In this document: positions 1 to 8,481 of the stretch, piece after piece
Layout: every line of letters begins with the position of its first letter
Position numbering within the stretch: position 1 is the first letter of the stretch
Source of the DNA: Chloroflexota bacterium
Lineage (GTDB): Bacteria > Chloroflexota > Anaerolineae > Anaerolineales > Villigracilaceae
Reading direction: 5' to 3'
DNA: 64,000 nucleotides
Assembly (NCBI GenBank): GCA_016191845.1
Contig: JACPVF010000016.1
Coordinates: forward strand, 248,001-312,000
Program-made: the position numbers and the translations under genes
Notes under the pieces: generated by a model
Databases searched by the model: none
Seen by the model: only the letters and a program-made list of their open reading frames with translations
What the model was told of the DNA's origin: nothing

Positions 1-289
1 TCGAAACGGCCAGCAGGATCAAGGTCAGGGTGGAGCCAAGTGCCGATGATGGGAAGCTCCCTGCCCGTGGCTGGTTCAGTCCGAGCAGCCCCGCCAAAGC
101 CAGGAGCGGAGTCAACCCATACAGTGGAATCATCTGCCAGCGATAGCCTTCCACCCAAAAGTGGACCAGCGTGACGATCAGCGCCAGCGCAGGCAAAGAC
201 GTGACCCACACAGGGCGCGGTCTGCGGCTGAGCGGCCAGGCCAGGTAAACGGCCAGCAGGGCGGCGATGAGGATCTCAAGCGGACGCAT
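1..289 (-). CDS. Membrane N-terminus of a probable alpha/beta hydrolase (partial)
   Basis: The reading frame runs off the left edge of the window; only the first 96 residues are present. They start MRPLEILIAALLAVYLAW and form three or four hydrophobic segments with a WVEGYRWQM stretch between them. This layout resembles the membrane leader of platelet-activating-factor acetylhydrolase-like alpha/beta hydrolases seen in Chloroflexota, but the catalytic part is outside the window, so the call is an inference. The ATG has a GGAG box 7 bases upstream. The start overlaps the last 14 bases of the upstream DUF4013 gene, which suggests translational coupling. Confidence 0.55.
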   Translation of the reverse strand, partial: MRPLEILIAALLAVYLAWPLSRRPRPVWVTSLPALALIVTLVHFWVEGYRWQMIPLYGLTPLLALAGLLGLNQPRAGSFPSSALGSTLTLILLAVS

Positions 290-1028
290 GTGTCTCCGCC
301 TGCAGAGCCGAGCGTCCATCTGCATAGGCCTGCGCAAACAAGGTGTTCATCACCAGCATCAGATAGGCGGAATAGCCAGCCATCAGGAAGGGGAACAGGC
401 ACATCAGCACGATGGTCATCATCGCGATCTGTATCACGAATGTCAGGACCATGCTGACGGCCATCACCAACAGGTAGGATAGCAGGAATTGCACCAGGCT
501 CTTACGGAGGACCTGCCACCAGCCCTTGACATCGAAGCCCGCCTGGAAGGACCCTTGTGCCACGACGTGAGATTCCACTGCACCGAGGACGATGACCAGC
601 GGCAGGGACAGAATGCCAATTAGCATGATAAATCCGATCCCCGCGACCATGGCCAATCCACCCAAGGCAGGGGGGATATTGCTATCCGAGGAGGCGGCGA
701 GCAATCCTGTCCCTGAGAACATGGCAATAAACCCGCAGCTCATCAGCAGCATCAGGGGTAGGCCGTAGACCAGTTGCACGATCCACAGGCGAAACCCGTC
801 CTGCAGCAGCGTGCCCAGGTCATTGCTTTGCCATTTGGGCATGGACGGTTCGCGGCCTTCGTGGATGACCTGGCGCATGATCTTGATGCTGTAGCCCATC
901 ACCACCAGCGTCGGCAGGATGGGGACGATGAGGCCTGCCAGCGTGATGGAGGAGGCGATCAGCCATTGTTTGCGGGCATCCGCATCGCGGACGGGGAAGA
1001 GGAGCGTGGCTTGCAAGTTGTTCATCAT
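276..1028 (-). CDS. DUF4013 family integral membrane protein
   Basis: A 250-residue, highly hydrophobic protein with about five membrane segments, of unknown biochemical function. The N-terminal pattern (NNLQATLLFPVRDADARKQW, then IPILPTLVVMGYSIKIMRQV) and the later SNDLGTLLQDGFR segment fit the DUF4013 family. The start was placed at an ATG ATG pair with GAGGT 8 bases upstream; the second ATG (1025) is an equally possible start. A longer upstream frame exists but lacks family similarity. The downstream hydrolase-like gene overlaps its end by 14 bases, so the two probably form an operon. Confidence 0.75.
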   Translation of the reverse strand: MMNNLQATLLFPVRDADARKQWLIASSITLAGLIVPILPTLVVMGYSIKIMRQVIHEGREPSMPKWQSNDLGTLLQDGFRLWIVQLVYGLPLMLLMSCGFIAMFSGTGLLAASSDSNIPPALGGLAMVAGIGFIMLIGILSLPLVIVLGAVESHVVAQGSFQAGFDVKGWWQVLRKSLVQFLLSYLLVMAVSMVLTFVIQIAMMTIVLMCLFPFLMAGYSAYLMLVMNTLFAQAYADGRSALQAETHASA

Positions 1029-1260
1029 AGATGACCTCGGTGTTTGGTTTTCACCCTGTGCAGAACCGCGCACTCTCTTCGCTAGCGAGAGACGACCTTT
1101 GCGCGGTGTCATAGTAGGGAAGGATGGTTACTGTGTCGATCTGTTCAATTTTAACCGTTCTGTAGGTTTTTTGCTCGGCGGGTCCTCTGGCGCTTTTATC
1201 AAGGACCCCAAACGATTATGGATCAGATCGGGGAAACCTTCAAAGAGAGGCTCATTTTTT

Positions 1261-1308
1261 GTTCCCTGACAGGTTTGTGGGCAGGGAACTGTCTCCCTGC
1301 GATACAAT
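1261..1308 (+). promoter_or_regulatory. Inverted repeat and -10 box before the spermidine-synthase-like gene
   Basis: GTTCCCTG (1261-1268) and CAGGGAAC (1282-1289) form a perfect 8-bp inverted repeat. A TACAAT -10-like hexamer follows at 1303-1308, and the gene starts at 1325 behind a GGAGG box. The repeat sits where a -35 element or operator would be expected. No regulator gene is adjacent, so the role is inferred. Confidence 0.4.
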
Positions 1309-1324
1309 CGAGCGCGGAGGCTGC

Positions 1325-3406
1325 ATGTTTCAATTTGCCCTAAGCATTTTCCTGTCCGCTTTTTTGCTTTTTCAGATTCAGCCAATGATCGGAAAGTTCC
1401 TGCTGCCCTGGTTTGGCGGGACGCCTGCGGTGTGGTCCACGGCCATGCTGTTCTTCCAGGCCCTGCTGACGGGTGGGTATGCCTACGCCTATTGGTTGAT
1501 CGGCCGCATCCGTGCCGAGAGGCAGGGCAAGCTCCATGCCGGACTGCTGGGTGTCACCGCCCTGGTTGTGATGGCGCTGGGGCTGTTCTGGCCGTCGCCC
1601 ATCACCCCGTCCGCAGCGTGGAAGCCTGATGTGGGCGCTGAGACGCCCATTTGGCAATTGTTCGTATTGCTGGCGGTCTCGGTTGGCTTGCCTTACTTCA
1701 TGCTGGCCTCGAATGGACCGTTGATGCAGGCCTGGTTCAGCCGTTTGTTCCCCGCGAAATCTTATGCACGCTTGTATTCGCTCTCGAACGTCGGCTCGCT
1801 GCTGGGGCTGCTATGTTATCCTTTTCTGACCGAGCCATGGCTGACGCTGCGTGCCCAGGGCTGGACCTGGGCCCTCGGCTTCGTGCTGTTTGCCATCCTG
1901 GTGGGCGGACTGGCCCTGAGGGTGGGGAAGCGCCCCGAAACGGCGACCGAGGCGGCGGGTCCCGTTGTGGAGCGCACGCCAAAACCGTCCGCACCCATGC
2001 TGGGGCTGTGGATCATTCTTGGTGCGACGCCGTCCATCTTCCTGCTTGCGGTCACCAACCAGATCACACAGGAGGTGGCGGTCATCCCATTCTTGTGGAT
2101 TCTACCGCTGGCGTTGTACCTGCTTTCGTTCATCCTAACCTTTTCTGACGGTCCCTGGGTTCGGCGGCGGACTTATGCACTCCTCTTTGCCCTTGTCAGC
2201 TTGATGATGTTGAGGGTCATGATCCATGTAGAGACTACCAGCATCATTGTACAGATTTCCACTTACTGTCTGTTGCTCTTTTTGGCTTGCATGATTGCGC
2301 ATGGTGAACTGTATCTGCTGCGGCCCTCTGCTGAACATCTGACGACTTTTTATCTGATGGTTTCAGTAGGCGGTGCGTTGGGCGGGATTTTTGTCAATCT
2401 GATCGCACCATACATTTTTACAGGATACTGGGAGTTCTACCTGGCCTGGCTGTTGACCACGGTCGTTGTGATCACCTCGTTGTTGCCGCGCTGGATGGCG
2501 CGTACCTCCGTCCGTGTGGGCGTGCTGTGGGGAGTTTCTGTAGCAACCGTTGCTGGCCTCATATTCAGTATGAACAGTTACTCTGATGCATTGTTTGTGA
2601 ATCGTAACTTCTATGGCATCTTGCGGGTACGGACGTGGCAATCCCCAAATGGCTTTGGAGATGGCTATGCCATGATTCACGGCGCGACCATCCACGGTGT
2701 CCAGTATCTCGCACCCGACCTGCGCGACCAGCCGACCACCTATTATGTGCAGGATGGCGGCGCGGGCCTGGTCTTATTGAATCATCCACGCCGCGGACAG
2801 GGCCTGCGCGTGGGAGTGCTCGGGCTTGGGGCGGGCACGCTGGCAACGTATGCTCAACCTGGTGACGTCTATCGTTTTTACGAGATCAATCCCACCGTGG
2901 TGGAGATTGCCGAAGGGCAGGGCGGATATTTCTCCTTCCTGAAGGATTCCCAGGCGCAAGTCAGTGTAGTGACCGATGATGCGCGACTGGCCCTCGAACG
3001 AGAGTTGGCTGAGGGCCAACCCCAGAACTTCGACGTGCTGGTGCTCGATACCTTCAGCAGCGACTCGATTCCCGTTCACCTGGTCACCAAAGAATCCTTT
3101 GGTATCTATCTTCAGCACCTCAAGCCTGATGGAGTCCTGGCTGCGCACGTTTCCAATCGTTATCTCGACCTGCGTCCTGTGCTGTGGGGATTGGCGCACG
3201 AGTATGGCCTGACCATGCAGGTGGTGGAGCGATCTCCCATACCCGGCTCGGATGGATTTCCTTCGATCTGGGTCTTATTGGCGCGCGAGCCTGTCAGCCA
3301 GTTGATCCCTGCGCTGCAAAGTCATATCACCCCTTATGACGGCTCTTCCACGCCCATCCGCTTGTGGACGGATGACTATAGCAATCTTTTTCAAATTCTG
3401 AAGTAA
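1325..3406 (+). CDS. Fused membrane protein / spermidine synthase-like methyltransferase-fold protein
   Basis: A 693-residue protein. Roughly the first 440 residues hold about 12 hydrophobic segments, including the family-like FLLFQIQPMIGKFLLPWFGG near the N-terminus. The C-terminal part has a Rossmann methyltransferase fold of spermidine-synthase type: GLGAGTLATYA near residue 500, then VTDDARLAL and LDTFSSDSIPVHL near residue 570. Such fused MFS/spermidine-synthase proteins are common in environmental bacteria. True polyamine synthesis is not established for them, so substrate and reaction remain open. The start at 1325 was chosen because GGAGG lies 7 bases upstream. A perfect hairpin terminator follows. 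Confidence 0.8.
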   Translation: MFQFALSIFLSAFLLFQIQPMIGKFLLPWFGGTPAVWSTAMLFFQALLTGGYAYAYWLIGRIRAERQGKLHAGLLGVTALVVMALGLFWPSPITPSAAWKPDVGAETPIWQLFVLLAVSVGLPYFMLASNGPLMQAWFSRLFPAKSYARLYSLSNVGSLLGLLCYPFLTEPWLTLRAQGWTWALGFVLFAILVGGLALRVGKRPETATEAAGPVVERTPKPSAPMLGLWIILGATPSIFLLAVTNQITQEVAVIPFLWILPLALYLLSFILTFSDGPWVRRRTYALLFALVSLMMLRVMIHVETTSIIVQISTYCLLLFLACMIAHGELYLLRPSAEHLTTFYLMVSVGGALGGIFVNLIAPYIFTGYWEFYLAWLLTTVVVITSLLPRWMARTSVRVGVLWGVSVATVAGLIFSMNSYSDALFVNRNFYGILRVRTWQSPNGFGDGYAMIHGATIHGVQYLAPDLRDQPTTYYVQDGGAGLVLLNHPRRGQGLRVGVLGLGAGTLATYAQPGDVYRFYEINPTVVEIAEGQGGYFSFLKDSQAQVSVVTDDARLALERELAEGQPQNFDVLVLDTFSSDSIPVHLVTKESFGIYLQHLKPDGVLAAHVSNRYLDLRPVLWGLAHEYGLTMQVVERSPIPGSDGFPSIWVLLAREPVSQLIPALQSHITPYDGSSTPIRLWTDDYSNLFQILK

Positions 3407-3409
3407 AAA

Positions 3410-3440
3410 ATACCCTGCCTGATTTCTACAGGCAGGGTAT
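3410..3440 (+). terminator. Convergent hairpin terminator
   Basis: ATACCCTGCCTG (3410-3421) and CAGGCAGGGTAT (3429-3440) form a perfect 12-bp stem with a 7-base loop between two convergent genes. It is preceded by an A-run (a T-run for the minus strand), so it most likely ends the minus-strand lipoprotein transcript and may serve both. Confidence 0.75.
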
Positions 3441-3456
3441 GTCATCTCCCGTCGGC

Positions 3457-3987
3457 TTATTTTTCTATCAGGCCTGTCATCAAGACGATGTCAGGGTCGA
3501 TTGTGTACTTGAGGTATGCAGGCACGGCATTTTCTGGAATGATGAATTCGATCCAGCCTTTTACCTTTTCTCCAACACCCAGGTCGACCATATCCAGTCT
3601 GTCACTGCGGTTGCCATAACTCGCTTCGTACACAAATCCTTCCATATCCACGAGGTTGGCATGGGAATAAAATACGTTCAGCGGTTTTTCCCCTGATATG
3701 TTGCTTAATACGATCTCGACTGCCACGGTCTTATAGCCTGCCTGGGGCGTCCCCATAAAATTCGAGGTGACCTGAGTTTCGATTTGTGTCGCCAATAAGG
3801 AGTAACCAGATTGCTCCACTACTTCCCCCAATCTGGCTGGCGGCAGGATGGTGGAAGGCGGAGATGTCGTGGTCGTGTTTCCCTGAGGTGGATTGGATTT
3901 TGGAATGGCGCTGGTGCAGGCTAGCAACGCAGCAAAGCACATCGAAACCGCCAGCAGAATAATGGGGAACCGTCGATCCCTTTTCAT
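3457..3987 (-). CDS. Lipoprotein with a DUF4352-like domain
   Basis: A 176-residue exported lipoprotein. A charged start (MKRDRR), a hydrophobic stretch and the lipobox LLAC near residue 24 show lipid attachment. A Pro/Thr/Ser linker (about residues 28-50) leads into a beta-sandwich-like region with TVAVEIVLSNISG and a later GWIEFIIPE strand. These match the telokin-like DUF4352 family, in which an extracytoplasmic domain follows a lipid anchor; function unknown. It lies 16 bases downstream of another lipoprotein of similar plan, and the pair looks like an operon of diverged paralogues. Confidence 0.7.
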   Translation of the reverse strand: MKRDRRFPIILLAVSMCFAALLACTSAIPKSNPPQGNTTTTSPPSTILPPARLGEVVEQSGYSLLATQIETQVTSNFMGTPQAGYKTVAVEIVLSNISGEKPLNVFYSHANLVDMEGFVYEASYGNRSDRLDMVDLGVGEKVKGWIEFIIPENAVPAYLKYTIDPDIVLMTGLIEK

Positions 3988-4003
3988 GTCACTTCCTTTT
4001 CCA

Positions 4004-4576
4004 TTAATCTTCGACTGTTATATCGATCGGTTCCGTCTCGGGAAACAGGAGACGGTACTTTGTGTCTGAATTGATCGTGAGACCCCAGCCGAATTTTTCC
4101 ACTTTCGTCTGACCAGGCCGGATATAGGTCAGGACAGGACCCTGGTTATAGAAATTTGTCACCTTGCTGTTATTCTCTGGCTGGTAATCGGTGGCTGATA
4201 AGGCATAGCCTGGCCAGGAAGTTCCATCTGGAAAAAGCAGGACCACGCTCTGCGGGGAGAATTGGGCGGTTGTTGCGCCTCTGTAGGTGTATTCGATCGT
4301 GACGATGATATATTCAGATTTGACATCGTCCGCATAGTACCATTCTCCAAAGGACTTGGATTTTATAGCCGACAATATCTTTACATCCCAGCGTGGCGGG
4401 ATGGCGGTGGCGGTTGGGGGATTGGGTGTGTAGGTGGGATAAGGGGTGAGGGTGGGGTATGGAGTTGCAGTGGCGAAAAACTGTCCGCTGCTGCACGCGA
4501 GGATGGAGAGTGACAATACCATACAAGCAAGGCTAATAACGAATCTGACAGGAAACAGCTGAATTTTGTTGCCCAT
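4004..4576 (-). CDS. Lipoprotein with Thr/Pro-rich linker and beta-sandwich domain
   Basis: A 190-residue predicted lipoprotein. The signal peptide ends in LSILAC, and a low-complexity linker rich in TPYPT repeats follows. The C-terminal domain contains EYIIVTIEYTYRGATTAQFS and a VEKFGWGLTI strand, similar in layout to DUF4352 proteins. The start was set at the ATG at 4576, which has GGAG 7 bases upstream; the longer frame adds an N-terminus that does not look like a signal peptide. Function unknown; it is probably co-transcribed with the next lipoprotein. Confidence 0.65.
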   Translation of the reverse strand: MGNKIQLFPVRFVISLACMVLSLSILACSSGQFFATATPYPTLTPYPTYTPNPPTATAIPPRWDVKILSAIKSKSFGEWYYADDVKSEYIIVTIEYTYRGATTAQFSPQSVVLLFPDGTSWPGYALSATDYQPENNSKVTNFYNQGPVLTYIRPGQTKVEKFGWGLTINSDTKYRLLFPETEPIDITVED

Positions 4577-4648
4577 TTTATCTCCAGTGCCATCACGGGT
4601 GCCCCTGCCGATCGGCAACCAAGACGAGGTGACAAATGGCCAGAACAT

Positions 4649-5004
4649 GATTTGTTTCCCAGGCTATTGTCAACGGATAAATTTCCACCCGATCAATAAG
4701 AATATAGCAGAATTCCTGTCCTTTTTCATGTGTCGTTTGTCATAAATCCATTTCAGGAGAATAAAAAAACTGGAAGCCCGTAAGCATCCTGTTGCTGTAC
4801 AGACTTGCGTGGCAAAGATATTTACAATGCCATGTCCGCATGCCCGCGATGAGCAGGTAGATGGCCGAGTGGTCGATCTTGTGGAAGATTTCCAGTGTCT
4901 TGTCCTTGACACGCACCATGTAATGGGTGGCGCTGGCGGACAGGCTCACGCCGTAGGATCAGACTGTTGACGGGTTGTGCAAATTTTTAAACAAGATCAC
5001 CCCG
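4649..5004. other. Intergenic stretch without an intact gene
   Basis: About 350 bases, relatively AT-rich. On the minus strand, 4860-4949 encodes a short stretch with VRVKDKTLEIFHK, which resembles part of an IS21-type transposase, but the frame breaks on both sides and no terminal repeats were seen. It may be a transposase scar. I find no convincing gene here. Confidence 0.3.
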
Positions 5005-5634
5005 TTATTTGGTTGCAATTATGATAAGCAGAAGCCCCGATTGAACATCAAGAGTCTGAATTTCTACATCGAATCCAGATTCAATGAATGGATTTTTTAA
5101 CCTTCCCTGGATGATTTCCAGCGCCTCAGCGGGGCTCTGCCCCGTGACGCGGAACAGCCATCCGAGCAGCGGATTCCGCGGCCAGGCCGCGGGCAGGACA
5201 ACAAGCCTGCCTCCGTTGTCGAGGACGCGCCACACCTCAGACAGAGTTTGCGGGTCGAAGATGTATTCCGAAGGAAAGGTGGAAAGGATGGTGTCGAAGT
5301 GCCCGCTGGGGAAGGGCAGGGATTGGGTCACACCGCGCACAAGATTGATTTTCGCGTAGCCACTTTTGAGCAAGCGGGTTTTGGCAAGGCGTCCCATCTG
5401 GGCAGATTCATCCAAACCAACGGGAGCCAACCCAAGGTCCAGGAGGGAACGTTGCAGATGGCCTGGGCCATGCCCCACTTCCAGCACCCGAGTCCCGTGC
5501 ACATGGGGTAGCACCCCCCGCCCCCAATCATTCCAGCGTCCGAACGAAACAGCCGCCGCGACGAGGTCATAGGTGAAGGCCAGCGGGTGGTACAACCACT
5601 GGAAAAAGTGGCGCATGAAGCGGGTGAGGAGCAT
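5005..5634 (-). CDS. Class I SAM-dependent methyltransferase
   Basis: A 209-residue protein of the UbiE-like class I methyltransferase fold. Motif I is VLEVGHGPGHLQ near residue 50. Motif II acidic residue lies in APVGLDES, and the later FDTILSTFPSEYIFD and WRVLDNGGRLVVL segments match the usual strand-4 and strand-5 motifs. The N-terminal hydrophobic, aromatic stretch (FFQWLYHPLAFTYDLVAAAV) may associate with membrane or a lipid-like substrate. The substrate cannot be read from sequence. It follows the YtxH gene's terminator on the same strand, so it is likely transcribed separately. Confidence 0.75.
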   Translation of the reverse strand: MLLTRFMRHFFQWLYHPLAFTYDLVAAAVSFGRWNDWGRGVLPHVHGTRVLEVGHGPGHLQRSLLDLGLAPVGLDESAQMGRLAKTRLLKSGYAKINLVRGVTQSLPFPSGHFDTILSTFPSEYIFDPQTLSEVWRVLDNGGRLVVLPAAWPRNPLLGWLFRVTGQSPAEALEIIQGRLKNPFIESGFDVEIQTLDVQSGLLLIIIATK

Positions 5635-5645
5635 GGCAAAAAAAG

Positions 5646-5671
5646 AAGGGTTTGACCGAAGTCAAACCCTT
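5646..5671 (-). terminator. Rho-independent terminator with UUCG-type tetraloop
   Basis: On the minus strand AAGGGTTTGAC-TTCG-GTCAAACCCTT forms an 11-bp stem capped by a C(UUCG)G tetraloop and is followed by CTTTTTTTT. It ends the YtxH-gene transcript just ahead of the methyltransferase gene. Confidence 0.9.
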
Positions 5672-5688
5672 GGCTATTTGACGGAAGC

Positions 5689-6057
5689 CTAGGCGGCGGG
5701 CGCTTCGCCTTCGCTCTTCTTCGGCTTGCGGATGGATTCCACGGCCTCTTTGCCGCGGTCGATGGCTTCCTTGCTCTTGGCGCGGGCATCATCGAGAGCG
5801 ATCTTGCCGCGCTCCCCCAATTGCTTGGCAAGCTCATCGGCACGGGCGCGGGCCTCGGCAGCAGCGGCTTCGGCGCGGGCGATGGCATCTTCAGCAGAGG
5901 CGCTGGCCTTGTCGCGCAATTCGATGCTCTTGTCCTTGATCAGGGCGCGGGTCTCCTCGCCAGACTGGGGGGCAAACAGCAGGGATACGACAGCCCCCGT
6001 CAGGCCGCCTACGATGAAGCCAACCAGAAATGCACCAAACTCATCACGGTCAGACAT
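5689..6057 (-). CDS. YtxH domain-containing protein
   Basis: A 122-residue protein with one N-terminal membrane segment (FLVGFIVGGLTGAVVSLLFAP) followed by QSGEETRALIKDK, the classic YtxH pattern of a Gly-rich helix then SGxETR. The rest is a long Ala/Glu/Arg/Lys-rich amphipathic helix, probably coiled coil, ending in a Lys/Pro tail. YtxH proteins are small envelope-associated proteins often linked to stress, without a firm biochemical role. AAGGAG lies upstream of the ATG. The neighbouring upstream gene also encodes a small membrane protein with a helical tail, so the two may act together. Confidence 0.8.
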   Translation of the reverse strand: MSDRDEFGAFLVGFIVGGLTGAVVSLLFAPQSGEETRALIKDKSIELRDKASASAEDAIARAEAAAAEARARADELAKQLGERGKIALDDARAKSKEAIDRGKEAVESIRKPKKSEGEAPAA

Positions 6058-6084
6058 GTTGTTCTCCTTTTTATGCTCTTCGGA

Positions 6085-6552
6085 TTATTTCTTTAGTCCC
6101 ATTAATTCTAACACACGTTGCAATCCAGCCAAATAGCCGTTCAATTTGATGACTGGCTCGACCACGTTCTCGCCCAGGAATTCAGCCGTGCCGCGCAGGT
6201 TGTTGACCGTTTCGTTGGTGGCGCGCAGGATGGGGCGAACCTCGTTTTGCAGGAGGTTGATCAGGCTGGCCATTTGGAGGATGAGCACCACCAACGCCAC
6301 ACCGATGATCAACGACTCGAGCGCCACAAAGATAAGGAAGACGTCACGGATACGGTTGGTGGGGGTGGCTGGCTGCATCAGGTAAATGACCCCCAGGATG
6401 ATCAGGACCACCAGCGCCACCACAGCGATGATCGCCACGGTGACCATGGTCCGCTGCTGGCGCTCGGCTTCGGCGCGTGCAGCGAGTTCCTCTGGGGTTG
6501 GGGGAGGAGGGGTTTCCTGTTGAAGTGTGGGTTCGGGGGAGGTCATGGCCAT
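6085..6552 (-). CDS. Small membrane protein with two transmembrane helices
   Basis: A 155-residue protein with a Pro/Glu-rich N-terminal tail, two hydrophobic helices (about residues 36-58 and 69-95) and a C-terminal amphipathic helix (ATNETVNNLRGTAEFLGENV) like those of DUF948 proteins. Function unknown. A TATAAT box lies only 6 bases before the ATG, and no Shine-Dalgarno sequence is present, so the mRNA is probably leaderless. It sits 27 bases upstream of the YtxH gene and is likely co-transcribed with it. Confidence 0.65.
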   Translation of the reverse strand: MAMTSPEPTLQQETPPPPTPEELAARAEAERQQRTMVTVAIIAVVALVVLIILGVIYLMQPATPTNRIRDVFLIFVALESLIIGVALVVLILQMASLINLLQNEVRPILRATNETVNNLRGTAEFLGENVVEPVIKLNGYLAGLQRVLELMGLKK

Positions 6553-6586
6553 GAATTAATTATAGCACAGGCACCAAGCAACACGC

Positions 6587-7690
6587 TTACTTGCCGACCG
6601 CGCCTGCCAGTTGACCGCAGCCTGCCTGGATGTCGATGCCGCGCCGCATGCGGATGGTGCAGGGGATGCCTGCCTGCTCCAGTGTCTGCTTGAAAATCTC
6701 GGCACGTTCGCGGTCGGTGGCCTGGCCTGCGTAACCCGCCGTCGGGTTGAGCGGGATGGCGTTGACGTGGCACAACAGTCCCTTGAGACGTGCGGCTAGT
6801 TTGCGCGCCACCTCGGGCGTGTCGTTGACGCCGCTAATGAGCGCCCATTCGAAGGTCACACGGCGGTGAGTCTTGTCGACGTAGTAACGGCAGGCATCCA
6901 GAACTTCGTCGATCTTATAGCGCTTGTTGACAGGCATGATGGCCAGACGTTCTTCATCATCGGCGGCGTGCAGGGAGATGGCCAGGTTGACCTGGCGCTG
7001 CTCGTCGGCGAAACGCCGAATCTGCGGAACTAGGCCCACGGTCGAGATGGTCATGCGGCGCGTGCCGAAGTTATAGCCGTCGGCATCGTTGAGACGGTCC
7101 ACGGCAGCCAGGGTGTTGTCGTAGTTATGGAAGGGCTCGCCCATGCCCATGAAGACTACGTTGGTCACAACCTCGTCCTGCGGTTTGAGCATCTGGGCGT
7201 AGTACATCACCTGCGCGACGATCTCGCCGCTGGATAGGTTGCGTTTGTAACCCAACTGGCCCGTAGCACAGAAGACACAGCCCATCGCGCAGCCTGCCTG
7301 CGTGGAGATGCACAGCGTGCGGCGTTTCCTGGCTCCGCGACCGCTTGTAGCTGATGTGGAAATTTGTGGATTGTCTGCGGGGTCGCCGTAGCGCATCAAT
7401 ACGGCTTCGATCAGGTTGCCGTCGGGTAGTTCGAAGAGAGTCTTGCGCGTGAACCCATCCGACGAGTCGAGATAGGTCTTTACCTTGAACGGGATGAAGG
7501 TCAACTCGGCGGCCATGCGTTCACGCAGCGATTTGGACAGGCTGGTGAACTGCTCAGGCGAGTTGTATAAATGTTGATACAACCCCTGCCAGATCTGCTT
7601 CGCGCGGTAGGCGGGTTCGCCCCACGACTTGAGCAGATCGCTCAGGGCGGGCAGGTCGAGATCGTAGATCAGGGTCGGCACGGGAGTCAC
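6587..7690 (-). CDS. rlmN: 23S rRNA (adenine-2503-C2)-methyltransferase RlmN
   Basis: A 367-residue radical SAM enzyme that methylates C2 of A2503 in 23S rRNA, and of A37 in some tRNAs. The N-terminal helical domain holds GEPAYRAKQIWQGLYQHL. The radical SAM cluster motif is CAMGCVFC near residue 130, followed by VVFMGMGEPFHNYDNTL. The family's methyl-carrying cysteine near the end is visible in GIDIQAGCGQL. The start is a GTG whose GTGA overlaps the TGA stop of the upstream HAD gene, giving coupled translation. The frame stays open much further upstream, but that part only shadows the HAD gene. Confidence 0.95.
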   Translation of the reverse strand: MTPVPTLIYDLDLPALSDLLKSWGEPAYRAKQIWQGLYQHLYNSPEQFTSLSKSLRERMAAELTFIPFKVKTYLDSSDGFTRKTLFELPDGNLIEAVLMRYGDPADNPQISTSATSGRGARKRRTLCISTQAGCAMGCVFCATGQLGYKRNLSSGEIVAQVMYYAQMLKPQDEVVTNVVFMGMGEPFHNYDNTLAAVDRLNDADGYNFGTRRMTISTVGLVPQIRRFADEQRQVNLAISLHAADDEERLAIMPVNKRYKIDEVLDACRYYVDKTHRRVTFEWALISGVNDTPEVARKLAARLKGLLCHVNAIPLNPTAGYAGQATDRERAEIFKQTLEQAGIPCTIRMRRGIDIQAGCGQLAGAVGK

Positions 7691-8481
7691 TTCAACAGGT
7701 CCACCAGAGTGGACAGGTCGGTCGCGATAACGTCGATGGCGGGAGTCCAGGCTGCGGCTTCCTCTCGCTTGCTGACGCCGCTCAACACCAGGGCGGCGGG
7801 GCAGCCCACAGCCTGTCCTGCGGCAATATCCGTTTCGAGGCGGTCGCCCACGACCAGCGTTTCGGCCTTGGTCGTGCCGAGGCGTTCGAGCGCGATCTCC
7901 ATCAGGTGCGGTGACGGCTTGCCTGCCACGATCGGCTCGACCTTGGTGGCGGTGATGACCACCGACAGCCATGCGCCCGCCCCAGGGATTTCTCCGCGCG
8001 GGGTGGGAAAAGTCTTGTCGGGGTTGGTGGCGTAGAACGGGGCGCCGTTCTGTACCAGCAGCGTGGCCTCGACCATTTTTTGAAAGGTGATGCTGCGCTC
8101 GATGCCCATGACCAACGCCTGGCCTTCGGCGGCACGCTCGACGGGCAGGACCTCGATGCCCTTTTCTTCCAATGCCTGACGGACACCATCCTCGCCGACA
8201 ACGAAGACCTTGCTGCCGCGCGGGAATTTCTGCGCGACGAGATGAGCCACCCCGTGCGCTGATGTGACCACCTGCCACGGTTCGACGTCCACGCCGAAGC
8301 CTTTCATGCGGTCGACGTACTGGTCGACGGTGCGGGTGCCATTATTGGTGGCAAAGACGAATTTCAATCCCTGCGCACGGACGCGGCTGAAAATCTCGGC
8401 CAGGTCGCCGATGGGCGCATCGCCTTTCCAGAGGACGCCGTCCATGTCGAGGATGAGGGCCTTGATGTGAGAAAGTTGCAT
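7687..8481 (-). CDS. HAD-IIA family phosphatase (NagD-like)
   Basis: A 264-residue haloacid-dehalogenase superfamily hydrolase. Motif I is LILDMDGVLW (nucleophile Asp12, acid/base Asp14). Motif II is FATNNGTRT near residue 44. The Lys of motif III lies in VAGKPSPHLM, and motif IV is VVGDRLETDI. The C2-type cap between motifs II and III is typical of NagD/4-nitrophenylphosphatase-like members, which dephosphorylate small phosphoesters; substrate unknown. It lies between the DUF1028 gene (touching) and rlmN (4-base overlap), so the three are probably one operon. Confidence 0.88.
   Translation of the reverse strand: MQLSHIKALILDMDGVLWKGDAPIGDLAEIFSRVRAQGLKFVFATNNGTRTVDQYVDRMKGFGVDVEPWQVVTSAHGVAHLVAQKFPRGSKVFVVGEDGVRQALEEKGIEVLPVERAAEGQALVMGIERSITFQKMVEATLLVQNGAPFYATNPDKTFPTPRGEIPGAGAWLSVVITATKVEPIVAGKPSPHLMEIALERLGTTKAETLVVGDRLETDIAAGQAVGCPAALVLSGVSKREEAAAWTPAIDVIATDLSTLVDLLK

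Noticed and set aside
4670-4949. An IS21-type transposase gene
   Set aside because: Only about 13 residues resemble IstA. There is no complete domain and no terminal repeats, so it is recorded only as a possible scar.
7691-8278. N-terminal extension of rlmN
   Set aside because: It overlaps the HAD phosphatase gene in another frame and has Arg/Gly/Pro-rich, non-family sequence. The GTG at 7690 is the family start.
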